DNA from: Hysterium pulicare CBS 123377
Taxonomy: Eukaryota; Ascomycota; Dothideomycetes; Hysteriales; Hysteriaceae
DNA length: 27,773 bases
Reading direction: 5' to 3'
Assembly (NCBI GenBank): GCA_000467715.1
Contig: AJFK01000540.1
Span: 1-27,773 of the forward strand
The notes under the pieces are model-generated. The model did not search any database and had not been told where the DNA came from. It was given only the letters and a program-made list of their open reading frames with translations. Position 1 is the first letter of the stretch, and each line of letters starts with the position of its first letter. A program made the position numbers and the translations under genes. Shown piece after piece: positions 9,989 through 20,975 of the stretch.

Positions 9989-11551
9989 CTAAGGTGAGAT
10001 TCTGGAGTCATTCGTCCTTTTCGCTGAGCGAGGCTTTGGAGAACGAGGCTTTGGAGGCGGGTCCCGAGGCAAACGCGTATACTGAAGCCGGTGTCGTTAG
10101 TATCGCATGTAGACATTGGCGTCGACGGAACTCACCTTTATACCACGCTTTGCAGTCCCCGAGACTTCGACATCGAGGATTTCTCTCACTTCCTTGCGAG
10201 ACCAACCGTAATCAAGGGCCCAGTCAACGGGCGTCTCCTGATTCCCGTCTTCTTTAAATGGATCCGCACCTAGGGCCATTAGCTGGGCCGCCATATATCT
10301 GAATCCTTTGAATGCAGCGACATGAAGCGGAGTTGCGGCAACGACGACTGGAGTGGCGGGAACATAGGGTTGAGTTAGATGAGGATAATTGATTCTGACC
10401 GGGGAGAGAGCATGTAGGTCAGCACCCTTCGAAACTAGACGCATGACCACCTCTTTGGCATTCACGCGGGAAGTCGCCAGGTTCAAGTGTGAGGTCACAG
10501 TTGGAGGTAGTTCGACGGCCGCGCCATTTTCGAGGAGCATGTCGATCAATTCGAGTGGGCAGCCCATTTCGAGAGCAAAGCCAAGTGGTGTTACCCAACT
10601 AACTGGTACTATCAAGTCATACGGTGTAAATGATGCGTCGTAGTGCATATCGATGCTCGCATTCTTGTCGATGCAGAACTGCACAAACTCCGCATCTTCA
10701 CACCTCAAAGCCTCAATCAGGAGTGGATAGTAGTCATTGCTGTACGTGCTGTCGCCTGGCTCGTTCATGCCCGAGCCTGCGTCGATTAGGCATCCCATCA
10801 CATCAAATGGAGCATGGCGCGGTACCCTCGGGCTGAATAAGCGAGGCAGTTTTGGGTAATAAGTTTGCCGGATCGCTGTCAAATGTCCCGGACTTTCGTA
10901 TCGTACGTCTATCCCCTCGCCGATCAGGAAAGCAACCATCTCTAGATTGGCAATTTCGGGACGACATGCTCTCAACAAGATGTCGGGCGGAAATTCAGCG
11001 ATCCCAAGTTTCTCCATTATCCATTTAGGAAGTCTGGTATCTGTTTGTGAAACGCTATCGTACAATTCCTCGTAAGGGTCTGATTTATGAGTCACATTCC
11101 CGATGTCCTCTCGTCTGGCGAACGGAGTTGACTTCCAGAAAGGTGTTATACTGCGTGGGCCAAATTCGAAACGCAACTCTCCACGGTGATAATCGAGGCA
11201 TCGTTCTCTGAAGGCCTTACTCACACCGAGAATAGTGTAGTCTGGGCTCCAAGTGACGGGCCCAGCCGAGTACCAGGTCCCCTGTCGGTAGGCCACTTTC
11301 ACTCTGTTGTTGGAGATTCCCCATACATATCCGAGTATTTCTTGGAAGAGTTCGGGTGCGAGCGCTAGAAGCGGAGGCTCTTTGTCGGTCGGAGCTGTAG
11401 AACTCGAAGGCTGCTGACAGATGATAGGATCAGAAGGTAGCTGAATCGCACCCTCAAACTGTTGCCGTTTTGGAGGTGGAGGTGGCCGAGTGGAACTCAA
11501 CTCGGTTGGAGAGGGAGGGCGTTTGGCTGACGATTCAGCGCGAAGCGTCAT
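9989..11551 (-). CDS. F-box-like and ankyrin repeat protein, two exons
   Basis: The proposed CDS is complement(join(9989..10081, 10136..11551)), 502 residues. The first exon encodes a Pro-rich N-terminus (1-55), an F-box-like segment near 62-77 (LALAPELFQEILGYVW) and ankyrin-type helices from about 195 onward, the clearest near residues 406-432 (ATPLHVAAFKG...MALGADP). The long frame would end after 484 residues, but a consensus donor (AAAG^GTGAGT) at 10135 and a perfect TACTAAC branch site before CAG at 10082 define a 54-nt phase-0 intron. The true tail is then 30 residues rich in Pro, Lys and Arg (PPPKPRSPKPRS). Proteins of this layout are thought to link ankyrin-bound partners to SCF ubiquitin ligases, but the partner is unknown. 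Confidence 0.8.
10082..10135 (-). other. Phase-0 intron near the 3' end of the F-box/ankyrin gene
   Basis: On the minus strand the donor is GTGAGT, the branch site is ATACTAACGAC and the acceptor is GGCTTCAG, 54 nt in all. Retaining it would give a protein with a different 12-residue end, so it could act as an alternative-splicing switch of the C-terminal tail. Confidence 0.8.
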
Positions 11552-14015
11552 GCTGTGGATTGGAGATGAAATTGGTCGTCGATGGGCTGGAACGTAGGCA
11601 CGGCATAAAAGAAGACCGGTGGTGCAATAAGGGCGTGTGTTGGGCGTATTGCTTGCTGCTTGGTAGAGGAAGAGAAAGAGACCGAGCCGTGGAAAATGCA
11701 GGAGCGAGTTGAAGGAGTGGAGGGAGATGATGATGAAGAAAATTGGAAAGACGGGGGAATCCTATTGACGACATAAGTCCTCTAGATGCCCTTTCAAACG
11801 AAGAAAGATGCAGGTTGCCGGTCAAATTGCGAATTGGTTACACAAGTCTAGCATTCAGCCAATAAGACTTATGTGGAGTCGCCCAGCTCTCGGGTTGCAG
11901 GCTTGCAAGTCACCCACACCAGATCCTCCGGCAACGCTCTTTTTACCATTTCGGACAGTCATTCAAATCGGAAAACGGGCAACGACAAGATACCTGGATA
12001 TCTGTGCTAGGGATCGAGCGTACGAAGGCCGTACCGCTTTTTGTGTGGGAGCATTCCGTTCGTGCCCCACACAGCAGGCCCAAGGATAGCCACAGGATCT
12101 CAAACGCAAACATGCTAGAGTCGGAGAAGCCACCGCCAGTTCTCAATGATATTGCGTGTCTTGATCCCAGACAACTCACTACACCCAGACAGGTACACTT
12201 TCGGTGCATTGACACCGCAGATTCAAGAACACCCTCCTATGTCCCGTGTTCGCTGAGAGTACGTCGTCAATCGTGGGAAGCTTGATCGACGAACGTGCTT
12301 TTCGGGCTTGGCATGCGACTTTGACCGAGTGGGAGGGCCGCAGGGAGGAACGTAACAAGGACGATGGTGTAGCTGGGCTAGCGAGAATATAGATCCTGCG
12401 GTGGCTTGATAGAGTTCATGGCTATTAGCTACCATGAATCGTGTTGGGAGAAGGCTCGTAGCGAACGAGATCGGTCGCTAACAATAGCTCGAAATCCGGG
12501 AAAAAGGGAGAATAATTATCTTGAGATGCATTAGAAAGCTAATTCCGGAAGACTGAGAGATATCTTCGCTTATATACCTGCTTCCGAGAACAGTCCGTGA
12601 TTCGTGATTTCTTGAAGTAGTCCACATGCTGTTGAAAGTAAGGGCAGATAACAAGGTCTCTGACGAAGTAACCGATAGATTGCGCGGAACTTGTGGTTGT
12701 ACCGAAACGGGAGTATACGCAATCTGCAGGGAGCCCAGGTGTTGTAGAATGCCTGAAAATAGAAAAGCAAAGTCTACGAATGCCTAGAGCTGCGGTGCTG
12801 AGCAATCCCCATCGTCCTAGAAGATATGAGGTGGGGATGAACAACAAATAGTGATTGAAGTTGACGCGGGATGGAGGCGGACGTATCCCGTGATGTGAGA
12901 AACTTCACTTTGCATGTACGACAGATGAATACCTTTGGAGAGTAGACCAAGTCTCCTTTCAAGTAACTGGATTAATGAGAGAGCGACTCGGATGAGGAAG
13001 AAGTAATTTTGTGAGTTGCCAGACTTGCCAAACTTGCCAAGCAGCAAGGTCCCTGAAGTAACGGTAGTGGGTTCACTTGGGATGCTCGAATGCCCTTGAG
13101 CTTGACGCTGCCCGAGCAAGGAGATGATGGGATCCTTGTGTAAATCAGGCATGATAGAGTCGTGGGAGGATATTCGAGAGGGCGGCTGTGCTGGACTGGA
13201 ACCAGGCAGGATGGTGGATATAAGAAGCGGGGACGAAGGTGAAGTGATGATTGGGGTGATGTCGGAGATGTCCGGCGTTCCCCGGCCGTTCCCTAGCTGC
13301 ATCCTCGCACGACTCCGGCGATGATGTGGCTTCTCGTGCCAGGTCCGTGGTCTTTATTCTTCTCAGCACGTAGGCCATGCGGCAAAAGACAAACTCGCAG
13401 AAGGAGAATTCTCGGGATGGAAATGGCTTGTGGTTGCATGCCCGGAACGTTATCCGAATGTTGCGACGGATTTGGCCCAGCAGGCCTGTCAACCATGATA
13501 CTTCTCCAATAAGCCTTGAAGAGCAACCTTGACAAGACGAATTGCTTTCCTTTGTATTTTCGAAAAGAAGAGAAACCATCATTTCAGTTCTGCTTCTGAG
13601 GAGGTTTACTTTCTATCTCTCCCCTTCGTCTGGGAAGCTTTGCTGTTCTCCCATAGCAGACCCGTGTCGAGCCAAACCTTGTCCAGATCCATGCCCAACT
13701 TCTCTCCCTACGCTTTTCTCGACAAACCATTGCGAAAATAGTTTTACATCTACACAGCACAAGGATACAAGCCACCATCGCGGGCCGTCCCGAGCATCCT
13801 TGCGGAGGCGTGGTATGATGCAGCCGATCGGAACGATGAAGGTCCACGTTACCCACCAACCAAGTATGTGAGCGATTCGAATGTCACTGGCATACTCAAT
13901 AGACGGGTGCGAAAGCGAAAGCGAAGACATGACGGCTCATCCGCTTGCTTTGATTCTTGTCGTTGGCATTCCTATGATTTCCGCATACTGTACCTTTTTG
14001 CCGAGATACTTTGAG
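11552..14015. other. Gene-poor stretch with only doubtful frames
   Basis: The first 200 bases are probably the leader of the minus-strand F-box/ankyrin gene. Further on are minus-strand frames at 12817-13302 (161 aa, Ser/Pro/Ile-rich) and 13613-13930 (105 aa with a hydrophobic stretch near residues 20-40). Neither has a recognised domain, they are in different frames, and I could not join them by convincing introns. A short triple repeat of ACTTGCCA lies at about 13016-13040. Confidence 0.4.
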
Positions 14016-14016
14016 G

Positions 14017-14394
14017 TGTGCGCTACACCCTTCGATATATGCTACACCACCTTTTCACTTCCAACTGAACGGCCGAGCACAATAAGGTGTCGATCAGCCT
14101 GTCAACAATTAGGTACTGGTCAGATTGGCAAATAGGGTTCTGTAAATACATGACAACAACTGTAAGATTCTCGATGCACAAATTCTTCCGATTAGCAGCG
14201 CTACAGCTCGGCGTTCAGTCGGAGGTGAAAGATGGTGTACCCTTTGCTGTTCGTAAGCCACCCGAAAACAATGTAAATTTTACACCACACCTTTCCGCAG
14301 AATCAGTACAGTCGGACGCTACGGCCATGCAAACTCTATGATAGATTCGCGAAAAGGTGCGGTGTACAGAATGTATGAGGTGTAGCGTACATCT
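14017..14394. mobile_element. MITE-like element with imperfect terminal inverted repeats
   Basis: The left end (14017-14058) reads TGTGCGCTACACCC, a variable part, then CTACACCACCTTTTCAC. The right end (about 14350-14394), reverse-complemented, reads TGTACGCTACACCT, then TGTACACCGCACCTTTTCGC, giving about 42 bp of clearly matching inverted ends around a core of under 300 bp. The core has no transposase and a related TTTACACCACACCTTTCCGC string near 14279. No obvious target-site duplication was found by eye. Size and ends fit a non-autonomous DNA transposon (MITE); the superfamily is unknown. Confidence 0.6.
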
Positions 14395-14805
14395 TATATT
14401 ATTAGAGGGACGATGTCGGGGCCTTAGCTATCACTTTAGTTTTGCGAATAGGGAAAACGCTTAGCATAACATGTCTTTATGAAGGCACGAGTTCTTGTTA
14501 GGCCGTGTACGCTGCAGCTTTCGACAATGTTTGCATCTCGTCTAGTCGATTGATGGAAAGGCCTCGAGGGGTGTGAATTGTGCCTCTTTATCCGAGCTCG
14601 AGTCTGGCTTTATGAAGTTCAAAGGACGGAAAGGAAGATTTGGGGTCAGAGAGAATGCTTGCGACGTAGATGTACATGTTGCCTTGAGCGAAGAACGAAG
14701 ATAAATCCCAAGTGAATTACGCATTCTTTCTTTCTGTGTGCCTTGCCAGTAATGGCCCATTCTTGGTGCTAGGGGTCAGCCTGTCGGTCGCAACTCCAGC
14801 TCGCC

Positions 14806-16423
14806 ATGCCCCCACAACACCGCGACACCTCACATCGCGACACCCACCACCCACCACCTCAACATCGCAACCTCATCCCCACGACCGCGCTTTACACACC
14901 ACCACATCCGCCCGACTTCTCCTATCGCTTCAAGGATCCTCGTCTTTTCATGCTTGGAAAGCGATCGCGCTCCCAGGATTCTTGCGACCGCTTCGAGCGG
15001 AAGCTCCTGGACCTCGACCCCAACGTGCGGCCGACCAAACGGCGTCGCAAAAGGTACGCTTCCAACGGCAACCCCCCAGCCGCTCGTCTTATCGAAGCCT
15101 TGCTAACTGCCTTCAACGCCAGGACTCTGTCATTGCCACTACCACCCTTCCCCTCCGCTTCGGCGCTGTGCTCTTCATCCACCTCGACTGCCTTCTGCCC
15201 GACCCTCCGAAGCCCCAAACTTGAACCTCTTCCCCTCACTCGAGAGAACCTGCGCCAACTCGATCGCACTACCGGCGAACATACCATGTCTCAGAGCGGC
15301 ATGTCCTCGCCTGATAAGCCTGCCGTCAACCCGCTCCAAAAGCTGGCGGCTTTCGGTGTCCACATCGTTTCGGCGCCGCACATACTACCTGCGTCTCTGG
15401 ATGCGTTGGTGGAGAGGATGAAGGCTCCAAGGGAACAACAGTCGCCCAATGCGAAGACTATAACGGAGCTTCAGCCTGGAGCTGTGCATATGTCGGAGCA
15501 GGGTGGCATCGATGAGCTGAAGGACCATCTGCTCTTTCGCCCAGCGACAATGAAAGACGGCGAGGCGCTGGTCGGCGTCACCCCGAAGCCAAACCTCAAC
15601 AGGACCTACCTTCCCCTGCCACCCAGTCCACTTGTAAAGCAACTCTATGGCGCATTGGAACAACCCCAGCCTGATCATGCCATCGGATATATACCTCACG
15701 CTATTGCATCCGCGAAGAACGTCACATCTCCCTTCACTCCAACGGAAGAGTTGATGTTCACTACTAGGTAAGCTTTCTCCTTAAGCGGTTAGAGCATCTC
15801 TACTAATTTCAATCCACAGAGATCCGCTCAGCCAGCAAATCCTCTTTCCGTTCCTGACAATGCAGTGGAAGTCGGTAGCACAGTGCCAAACCCATTATCA
15901 AGCTCGACCACAAGGCGCACGAGATGGGTCGGCCATTGTAAACTTTATGCATCACTTCTACAGCAAATCGCACGGAATAGAGCCGTCCGTCACCGAAACT
16001 TGTCACTTCTCCGCGACGTGCGACCTCGAGACCATCGTTTTATACGTGCACTGGCGGGAATCAACCGCAGACGGGAAACCACAGCACTACATGAAGAAGA
16101 TTGACAATGCCTTTCTGGACCAAGAGGTCGACATGCTTCGGATTCGCCGTATCCTCCGGAACCTCCTTGACTATGCCCTCGATGCGCGTCTCAAAAGTAT
16201 CAGGGATGCGCTTCCCGGCTTGGAGAATCACGTTATGAAGGCCAGTCCAAAGAGGAGGCGAGCAGGCGCCGCCGAGTCATCTTCATCCGATCTACCATCG
16301 ATGCCATCAATACTCGAAAGCATACCCGCTTTACCGTCGCCCGTGTCAGTCACGTCAGCTGAGCCGCCATCAAAGAGACCGAGGGCTGGAGGAGGAGCTG
16401 GGGCGGATTCTTTCGTTGAGTGA
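14806..16423 (+). CDS. DUF7924-type fungal protein, likely nuclear
   Basis: The gene is best read as join(14806..15767, 15820..16423), about 521 residues. The 52-nt intron (GTAAGC, branch CTACTAAT, acceptor CCACAG) is phase 2. A further 69-nt stretch, 15054-15122, also has intron signals (GTACGC, TGCTAACTG, GCCAG) and is a multiple of three without stops, so it may be spliced out. The early part is low complexity, and ATG at 14950 (MLGKRSRSQD) is an alternative start. Basic clusters (KRRRKR, PKRRRAG, SKRPRAG) suggest the nucleus. The second exon carries the conserved block LFPFLTMQWKS, then QGARDGSAIVNFMHHFYS, ETCHFSA and LRNLLDYAL, typical of DUF7924. The function of the family is not established. 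Its order of PDHAIGY, then a beta strand with QWK, recalls the PD-(D/E)XK nuclease fold. Confidence 0.75.
15054..15122 (+). other. Candidate in-frame 69-nt intron in the DUF7924 gene
   Basis: The donor is AAAG^GTACGC, the branch site is TTGCTAACTG about 17 nt from the acceptor, and the acceptor is CAACGCCAG. The length is divisible by three and contains no stop, so both spliced and unspliced mRNAs are translatable; they differ by 23 residues after the KRRRK cluster. Confidence 0.55.
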
Positions 16424-16697
16424 GGGCATGCACCAATATGCATCTTCGTTCCGTGCCTAATTAATGTTTTGCCGATGCGTTTCGGCCTTAGGCTTCCACG
16501 CCACGCAGCCATTGTGGCACATACTGTGCTGTAGATGCCTTCCTACTCATTTGATCTCAGCCCACGAGGGCTCATTTCTGTTCCTCTTCTGCCTCCACCC
16601 CAGATTATCCTCCGGCCTCCGGAATACGCGCCCCTACCTCCTCGACGTACCGCTTGTATACACGCCAATCAGACGGACTGTCTGGTGCCGAAGCCCC

Positions 16698-16946
16698 GAA
16701 GCCATTACCACCATCCAACTGATTAACGCCTGCATCGGCATTGCTAAGACCATCATCGACATTGGGCATGCTGTCCATGATGCTCAGGGGTTACCGCCAA
16801 AGCTTCGACACGTGCTTGAAACGCTACCAGCGATCGAAGAACTGTTAGAGAGTGTGCGTGAGAGCTGCGAGGAAAAGAGGGTCTTGGGTGCAACCCGTCA
16901 AATTCGGGCTGTTTGCTATGGAATAAGGATTGCAGTGGTGGTGTAG
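16698..16946 (+). pseudogene. SesA-type NLR N-terminal domain fragment
   Basis: The frame reads EAITTIQLINACIGIAKTII, then HDAQGLPPKLRHVLETLPAI and ELLESVRESCEEK. This is the pattern of the helical N-terminal domain (SesA/NACHT_N type) of fungal STAND/NLR receptors, which in the family precedes a NACHT ATPase and a repeat domain and works in non-self recognition and cell-death signalling. There is no ATG at the expected place (AGC CCC GAA where ATG CCC GAA would fit), the frame diverges after about 65 residues and stops at 16946, and no NACHT domain follows. It is therefore a solitary fragment. The WD40 remnant further right is on the other strand and need not be related. Confidence 0.6.
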
Positions 16947-17188
16947 GATGCGAAAGAGGGCCGTCTTTGCGGGCCAGGCTTTGGATGCATGGGTACTTGA
17001 GCTGGTCGTGACGGGAACCTCAGTCATATCAAATAGTGAGAGATACAGAAATGCTGATCTCTGGGCTCATATCCGACCACAAACACCCGAAAAGAAAATC
17101 CGCATATCGATTGGTCAAGACAGCCGTTCCAACTGCGATAGATGTCTCACCGTTCCGCCACATTCGCCGTGGTGTCCTTGCGGGATAA

Positions 17189-17410
17189 TTAGTTGGGACG
17201 ACTGACCGCAGGCACTACGGGGGCTGGGCTCTGGGAGTCGCTCCGAGTCATTTTGAAGCCCAGGCCAGAAGGAACCCAGGCATTCGCGTAGTGGCTAAAG
17301 TCGACATTGTGTTTCCTCATTAAATCTTCATACTGAGCCAGTCGGGCGAGTAGTTCCTCGTCTGCCGGCCTCCTGCGAGGTCGATATGGCGCAGGGCCTC
17401 GTATAGGCAC
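17189..17410 (-). pseudogene. Fragment of a Zn2Cys6 transcription factor
   Basis: The frame reads RRRPADEELLARLAQYEDLM, then RKHNVDFSHYANAWVPSGL, and ends in a Ser/Pro-rich tail. In fungal Zn2Cys6 regulators this type of segment directly follows the zinc cluster: a basic linker and a short dimerising coiled coil. No Cys6 cluster is found upstream on the minus strand, where the overlapping frame (17320-17697) is unrelated, and the protein stops after about 70 residues. Only a remnant of a regulator gene is left. The family call rests on pattern memory and is moderate. Confidence 0.4.
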
Positions 17411-17989
17411 TGAAATTGTGCTTTGCGGCGTAGACAGTCCTCATAGCTCGAAATTTCGTCCCAATGCTCAACGTCGTCGTAATCAGAGGTCCCAGACTCG
17501 GATAATGTAGAGGGCTGGAAATGGTCATCGGAATCGACACCTGCGCATGAGATCCGCTGATCCACTGATGCGCTGCTTGGCTGGCGAGTCTCACGCTGGT
17601 GATAAAAGAGAACGTACGCAAGCACCCACTTTAATTGCCGGAGATATCGATAGCTTCCTGACGGGTCCTTCGATGGCACCACTAAACTTCGCCGCAACCG
17701 GACATAAACCCACAGCCTGGCGCGGACGAAGCATTAGTTATCTAGCAGAAGACCACTCAACTCGCGATGCCCCACGCATGCACGACTACGCGCAACACAA
17801 ACGGACAATAGGCTTGTAACCTAGGATGGGAAGCGCCATCACGATGAGAATGACAATGGCAAGAAACATTTAATAAGCTCATGTCGAATATGAGCGCGAT
17901 CATCTTGCAATAATGAGGCTGAATTCACTCAGGTTCCGTAGTTGCATTCGCGACTTCTGGCTTTCTGCTCTTTGCACCCAACTTCTGCT

Positions 17990-19226
17990 CTATGAAGCTT
18001 CGAGGTTCCATAATCGCACTGTCTTATCACTCGAGCCCGATGCTAAATGCACGCCATCTGGCGAGAAGGCTACGGTACAGATGCAATCCGAATGGTCTTC
18101 GAGTATCTGTTCAAGCTCGCCAGTAAGGACATTCCGCACTCGTATGGTCTTGTCCCACGATCCCAACGCTACCTGCGAACCATTCGGAGCGAAGGCCACA
18201 GTGGTGACGACGCCCGGGCGACCTTGGAGTCTCCAGTGAGGTTGGTTCGTAGATATGTGCCACTGCATTCTTATAGGTCTTTCCATGGGGCCGCCGTTGC
18301 AATCTACCCTGTATATAGATTGGCTAGTTGCTGTCCCCCACAGGCAAACCATTCCATCGATTGAACCCGATGCCAGGCGACTGCTATCCGGCGAGAAGGA
18401 CACGGCGGTGACAATGTCTGGAATACGTCCAAATTTTGTTCCTCGTGGAACTATCCCATTGTCCCATAGGGTCGATACAGGCGAGTTCTCGGTAAAGTAC
18501 CCGCGGGCCTTCAAACGTCTTCGCAGGTTCCGTCGCCCCACTGTGCCCGGTGCTGACATACCAAAGGAATACTTTCTTGGTCTTTGAACTTGACGCTAGC
18601 CATTTGCCATCCGGCGAGAAGGCTACAGCCTCGAGGCGGAATTGCCTGTTGAGCTTCTGCACCAGCTTCCCGCATTTCGCATTCCACAACAACACTGTTC
18701 CGTCCCACGAACACGAAGCCAACCACTTGCCATCTGGCGAGAAGGCCACGCCGGTGATGACATCCGAATGACTCCGGAGTGTCTGAACTGGCTTTCTAGG
18801 CTTGATCTTCCCTGCGTGGACATCCCACAGTAAGACTGTCTTGTCCCACGAGCCCGACGCCATCCGCATCCCATCCGGTGAGAAAGCCACTGTCGTGACC
18901 CGGTGCGAATGACCTTTGAGCTTCTGCACTGGCGCATTCCTCTGCTTAGGCATGGATGCGAAATTTGTCGGACCCGCTCGTCTAGCTGCTGTGGACTCGC
19001 TTCTGGGATGATCCGGTGTTAGACGTGTAATTGGTCCCAGCATAGATTCGTTGACCATTTCATCTTGGCAATCTCCCGGACGCTGTGAAAGAAGCTTCTC
19101 TATTCCCTTCAATGTTATCAGGGATGACTCCAGCCGTCTTCCATACTTCTGATCGGGCCCAATGTCTGTGGATAACCTCGCTTGGCATATGCCAACGTAA
19201 AAGCGGCAAACCTTCCAAATGTGCAA
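17990..19226 (-). pseudogene. WD40 repeat protein broken by a frameshift
   Basis: Two minus-strand frames together encode at least six WD40 repeats of the highly regular NLR-associated kind. Frame A (19226 to about 18500) has VTTVAFSPDGMRMASGSWDK, VITGVAFSPDGKWLASCSWD and LEAVAFSPDGKWLASSS. Frame B (about 18540 to 17990) has VTAVSFSPDSSRLASGSIDG, VTTVAFAPNGSQVALGSWDK and CTVAFSPDGVHLASGSSDK. The shift lies at about 18470-18540, within a half repeat. Such propellers bind ligands or partner proteins. About 75 unrecognised residues precede the first repeat, and their DNA overlaps the last codons of the metalloprotease next door, so the two may once have been one gene. No NACHT domain is seen. 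Confidence 0.7.
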
Positions 19227-20123
19227 GACGCACCATGATTTGCGCTAGTCATGGCCTCAAACCAGACTTTTCCTCGGGTCTTGAAAGCTAGGGCAGGAGC
19301 CAGCACGGCAGCTGTGTAAAAGGCGACGCTCGGAATACCGCCATTGTCGTTGCTAAGGTTCTCGGGGTCTTCGCGGTCATCGTATTGAATAGGCTGGCGT
19401 GGCTCGGTAGACCAAGGAGCAGAAAAGGATCCCACGTAGCAAGGAAGCTCGTAGAACAGTCCGGACGTCGGGTTCATGGGTGAACCGGTAAGAGCTGTGT
19501 TCATCGTAGCTCTAGCCTCGTACGGTTGTTTCGTTCCCTCCAAAAGCGTACCGCGATCGCCCCATAGCTTTTCACCTATCGTCCACGGAGCAAACTTTGC
19601 ATTGCTCCATTCGAGAGTCCTGTACTGTTCGTACAGTATGCCCAAGAACGTCGACGAGTTGCTCGCACAATGCTCCAGTCTCACATGTATGCTTCAATCC
19701 ACCTGTTTGCACAGTTATAGCATGTGTGAACTCATGGGCAACTACGTCCTCAGCTTTGTGGAAATCATGCAAGAGCAACTGGTTGTCAGACCCTAATACA
19801 ATCTGTTTGCCGTTCCAATGAGCGTTGGCGTGCTCACGCCCATAGTCAAATACCGTATGAATAAGGCCGGCGCTTTTTTCGAACGTCCAATGTCCGAACT
19901 GGCTCTTGAAAATCAAAGATATCCTTGAGAGTATCATGCAGGTCGGACTCTATTGTGTGCGCAGTATACTTTGGCTAGCGTCCTCGGAGAGCGTCCCCGG
20001 GAGAGCATCTTCGCCTTTGGCGTCATAGATGAGGTTTGCCACCTCATAAGGACGCATCCAAGGTTTTCCTTGAGCTTGTTCAACCCTCGAGATATACTGA
20101 GCGATAGACCATCTGTTAGACAT
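19118..20123 (-). pseudogene. M4 (thermolysin/protealysin-type) metalloprotease, multiple frameshifts
   Basis: The minus strand carries the M4 layout in at least four successive frames. First is an N-terminal segment from ATG at 20121-20123 with YEVANLIYDAKGEDALPGTL, ending in TAG at 19950-19952; then FDYGREHANAHWNGKQIVLG; then the zinc motif VVAHEFTHAI (HEFTH at 19722-19736) and GALCEQLVDVLG, which carries the third ligand Glu; then LSNDNGG.PSVAFYTAAVL and a C-terminal helical part to the stop at 19118. Frame changes fall near 19950, 19900 and 19640. In M4 enzymes the segment after NGG normally holds a catalytic His (NGGVHxNSG); here it is missing, a further sign of decay. Functional relatives are zinc endopeptidases with a short propeptide. 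The gene is dead as read. Confidence 0.75.
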
Positions 20124-20129
20124 CAGTTC

Positions 20130-20970
20130 ATTGCCTTGTTAAATGGTCGTCGTAGCAGTCTTGCGGGACCCCGTGCTCGAATTCTTGTCGCTGTCTATCA
20201 ACGAGAAGTAATTGTTCGGTACAAGCGAGCGACCAAGACGAGCTAGGATTGCGGTTCATGATGGCGGTGCTCAAAGCAAATCTCTTCAATAGTCAACACT
20301 GAGGAATGGCGTTACCCAATCGTAGTGATTGAGATGAAATCAACTTAAAAAAGATCGCAGAGGCGAAGAAAAAGCCTTGAGCGATTTAATGTTTTAGGTC
20401 CGTTTGTCAAAGCTCCCTCAGACCGGCGTCGCAGCTAGGAGATTCTTCCTCAGGAGTCATCCATCCCCACAGCAGAGGCCGAAGTAAACAAGTCTAGTTT
20501 GTCCAAACCAACGGCTCCACCCGCACAACGTTTGCCATGATTTGCGTCGCTTCGTGACATCAAGCGAGAAGAAAAAGTCTTCGGAAACCCGATTTCTGCA
20601 ACATCATCCATTTCCGGCGATCGTGGCGTGCGGCAATGGTCCAATGAGTGTCGATTCAAGCAACCACCAGTATTGCGCAGCATAGATAAGCTGCGTATGC
20701 TGGCTGCAGACGGACATCCAAGACAATCATGCATAATGCAATTGGTCCAGCTCAGCAAGTCAAGTTCTTTGTATCAGCAGGCGTGAAATATATCCTGCAG
20801 CAATGGCGCGCGTTGCCGGCGGCTCGGAACATTGAACTCATTTTCTCGATATTCCAAGTCGTCATAGTGCATTTTAAAGCTGGACCAAGCACTCGAAGGC
20901 GAGTTTTGCGGCACTAGCATCGACGAGGCAGTGCTAAGTCTGCGTGAAGGCCGAACGAACCCGTTAGCTA
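20130..20970. other. Gap between divergent metalloprotease pseudogenes
   Basis: This gap of about 850 bases separates the divergent starts of the two broken metalloproteases and may hold their old promoters. The plus-strand frame just before 20976 is open back to about 20890 (it includes EFCGTSIDEAVLSLREG), so the matrixin-like gene may once have started further upstream. Nothing else is recognised. Confidence 0.4.
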
Positions 20971-20975
20971 GCGAG

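Noticed and set aside
12817-13302. Minus-strand frame of 161 codons as a possible gene
   Set aside because: No recognised domain, the ATG sits right after a stop in another good-looking frame, and I could not build a convincing exon model. Left as doubtful.
13613-13930. Minus-strand 105-codon frame with a hydrophobic segment
   Set aside because: Overlapped by another frame of similar length on the same strand; nothing recognisable and no start or end context.
16698-19226. SesA fragment and WD40 repeats as parts of one NLR receptor
   Set aside because: They lie on opposite strands with an unrelated Zn2Cys6 fragment between them and no NACHT domain, so a single gene is not supported without assuming rearrangement.
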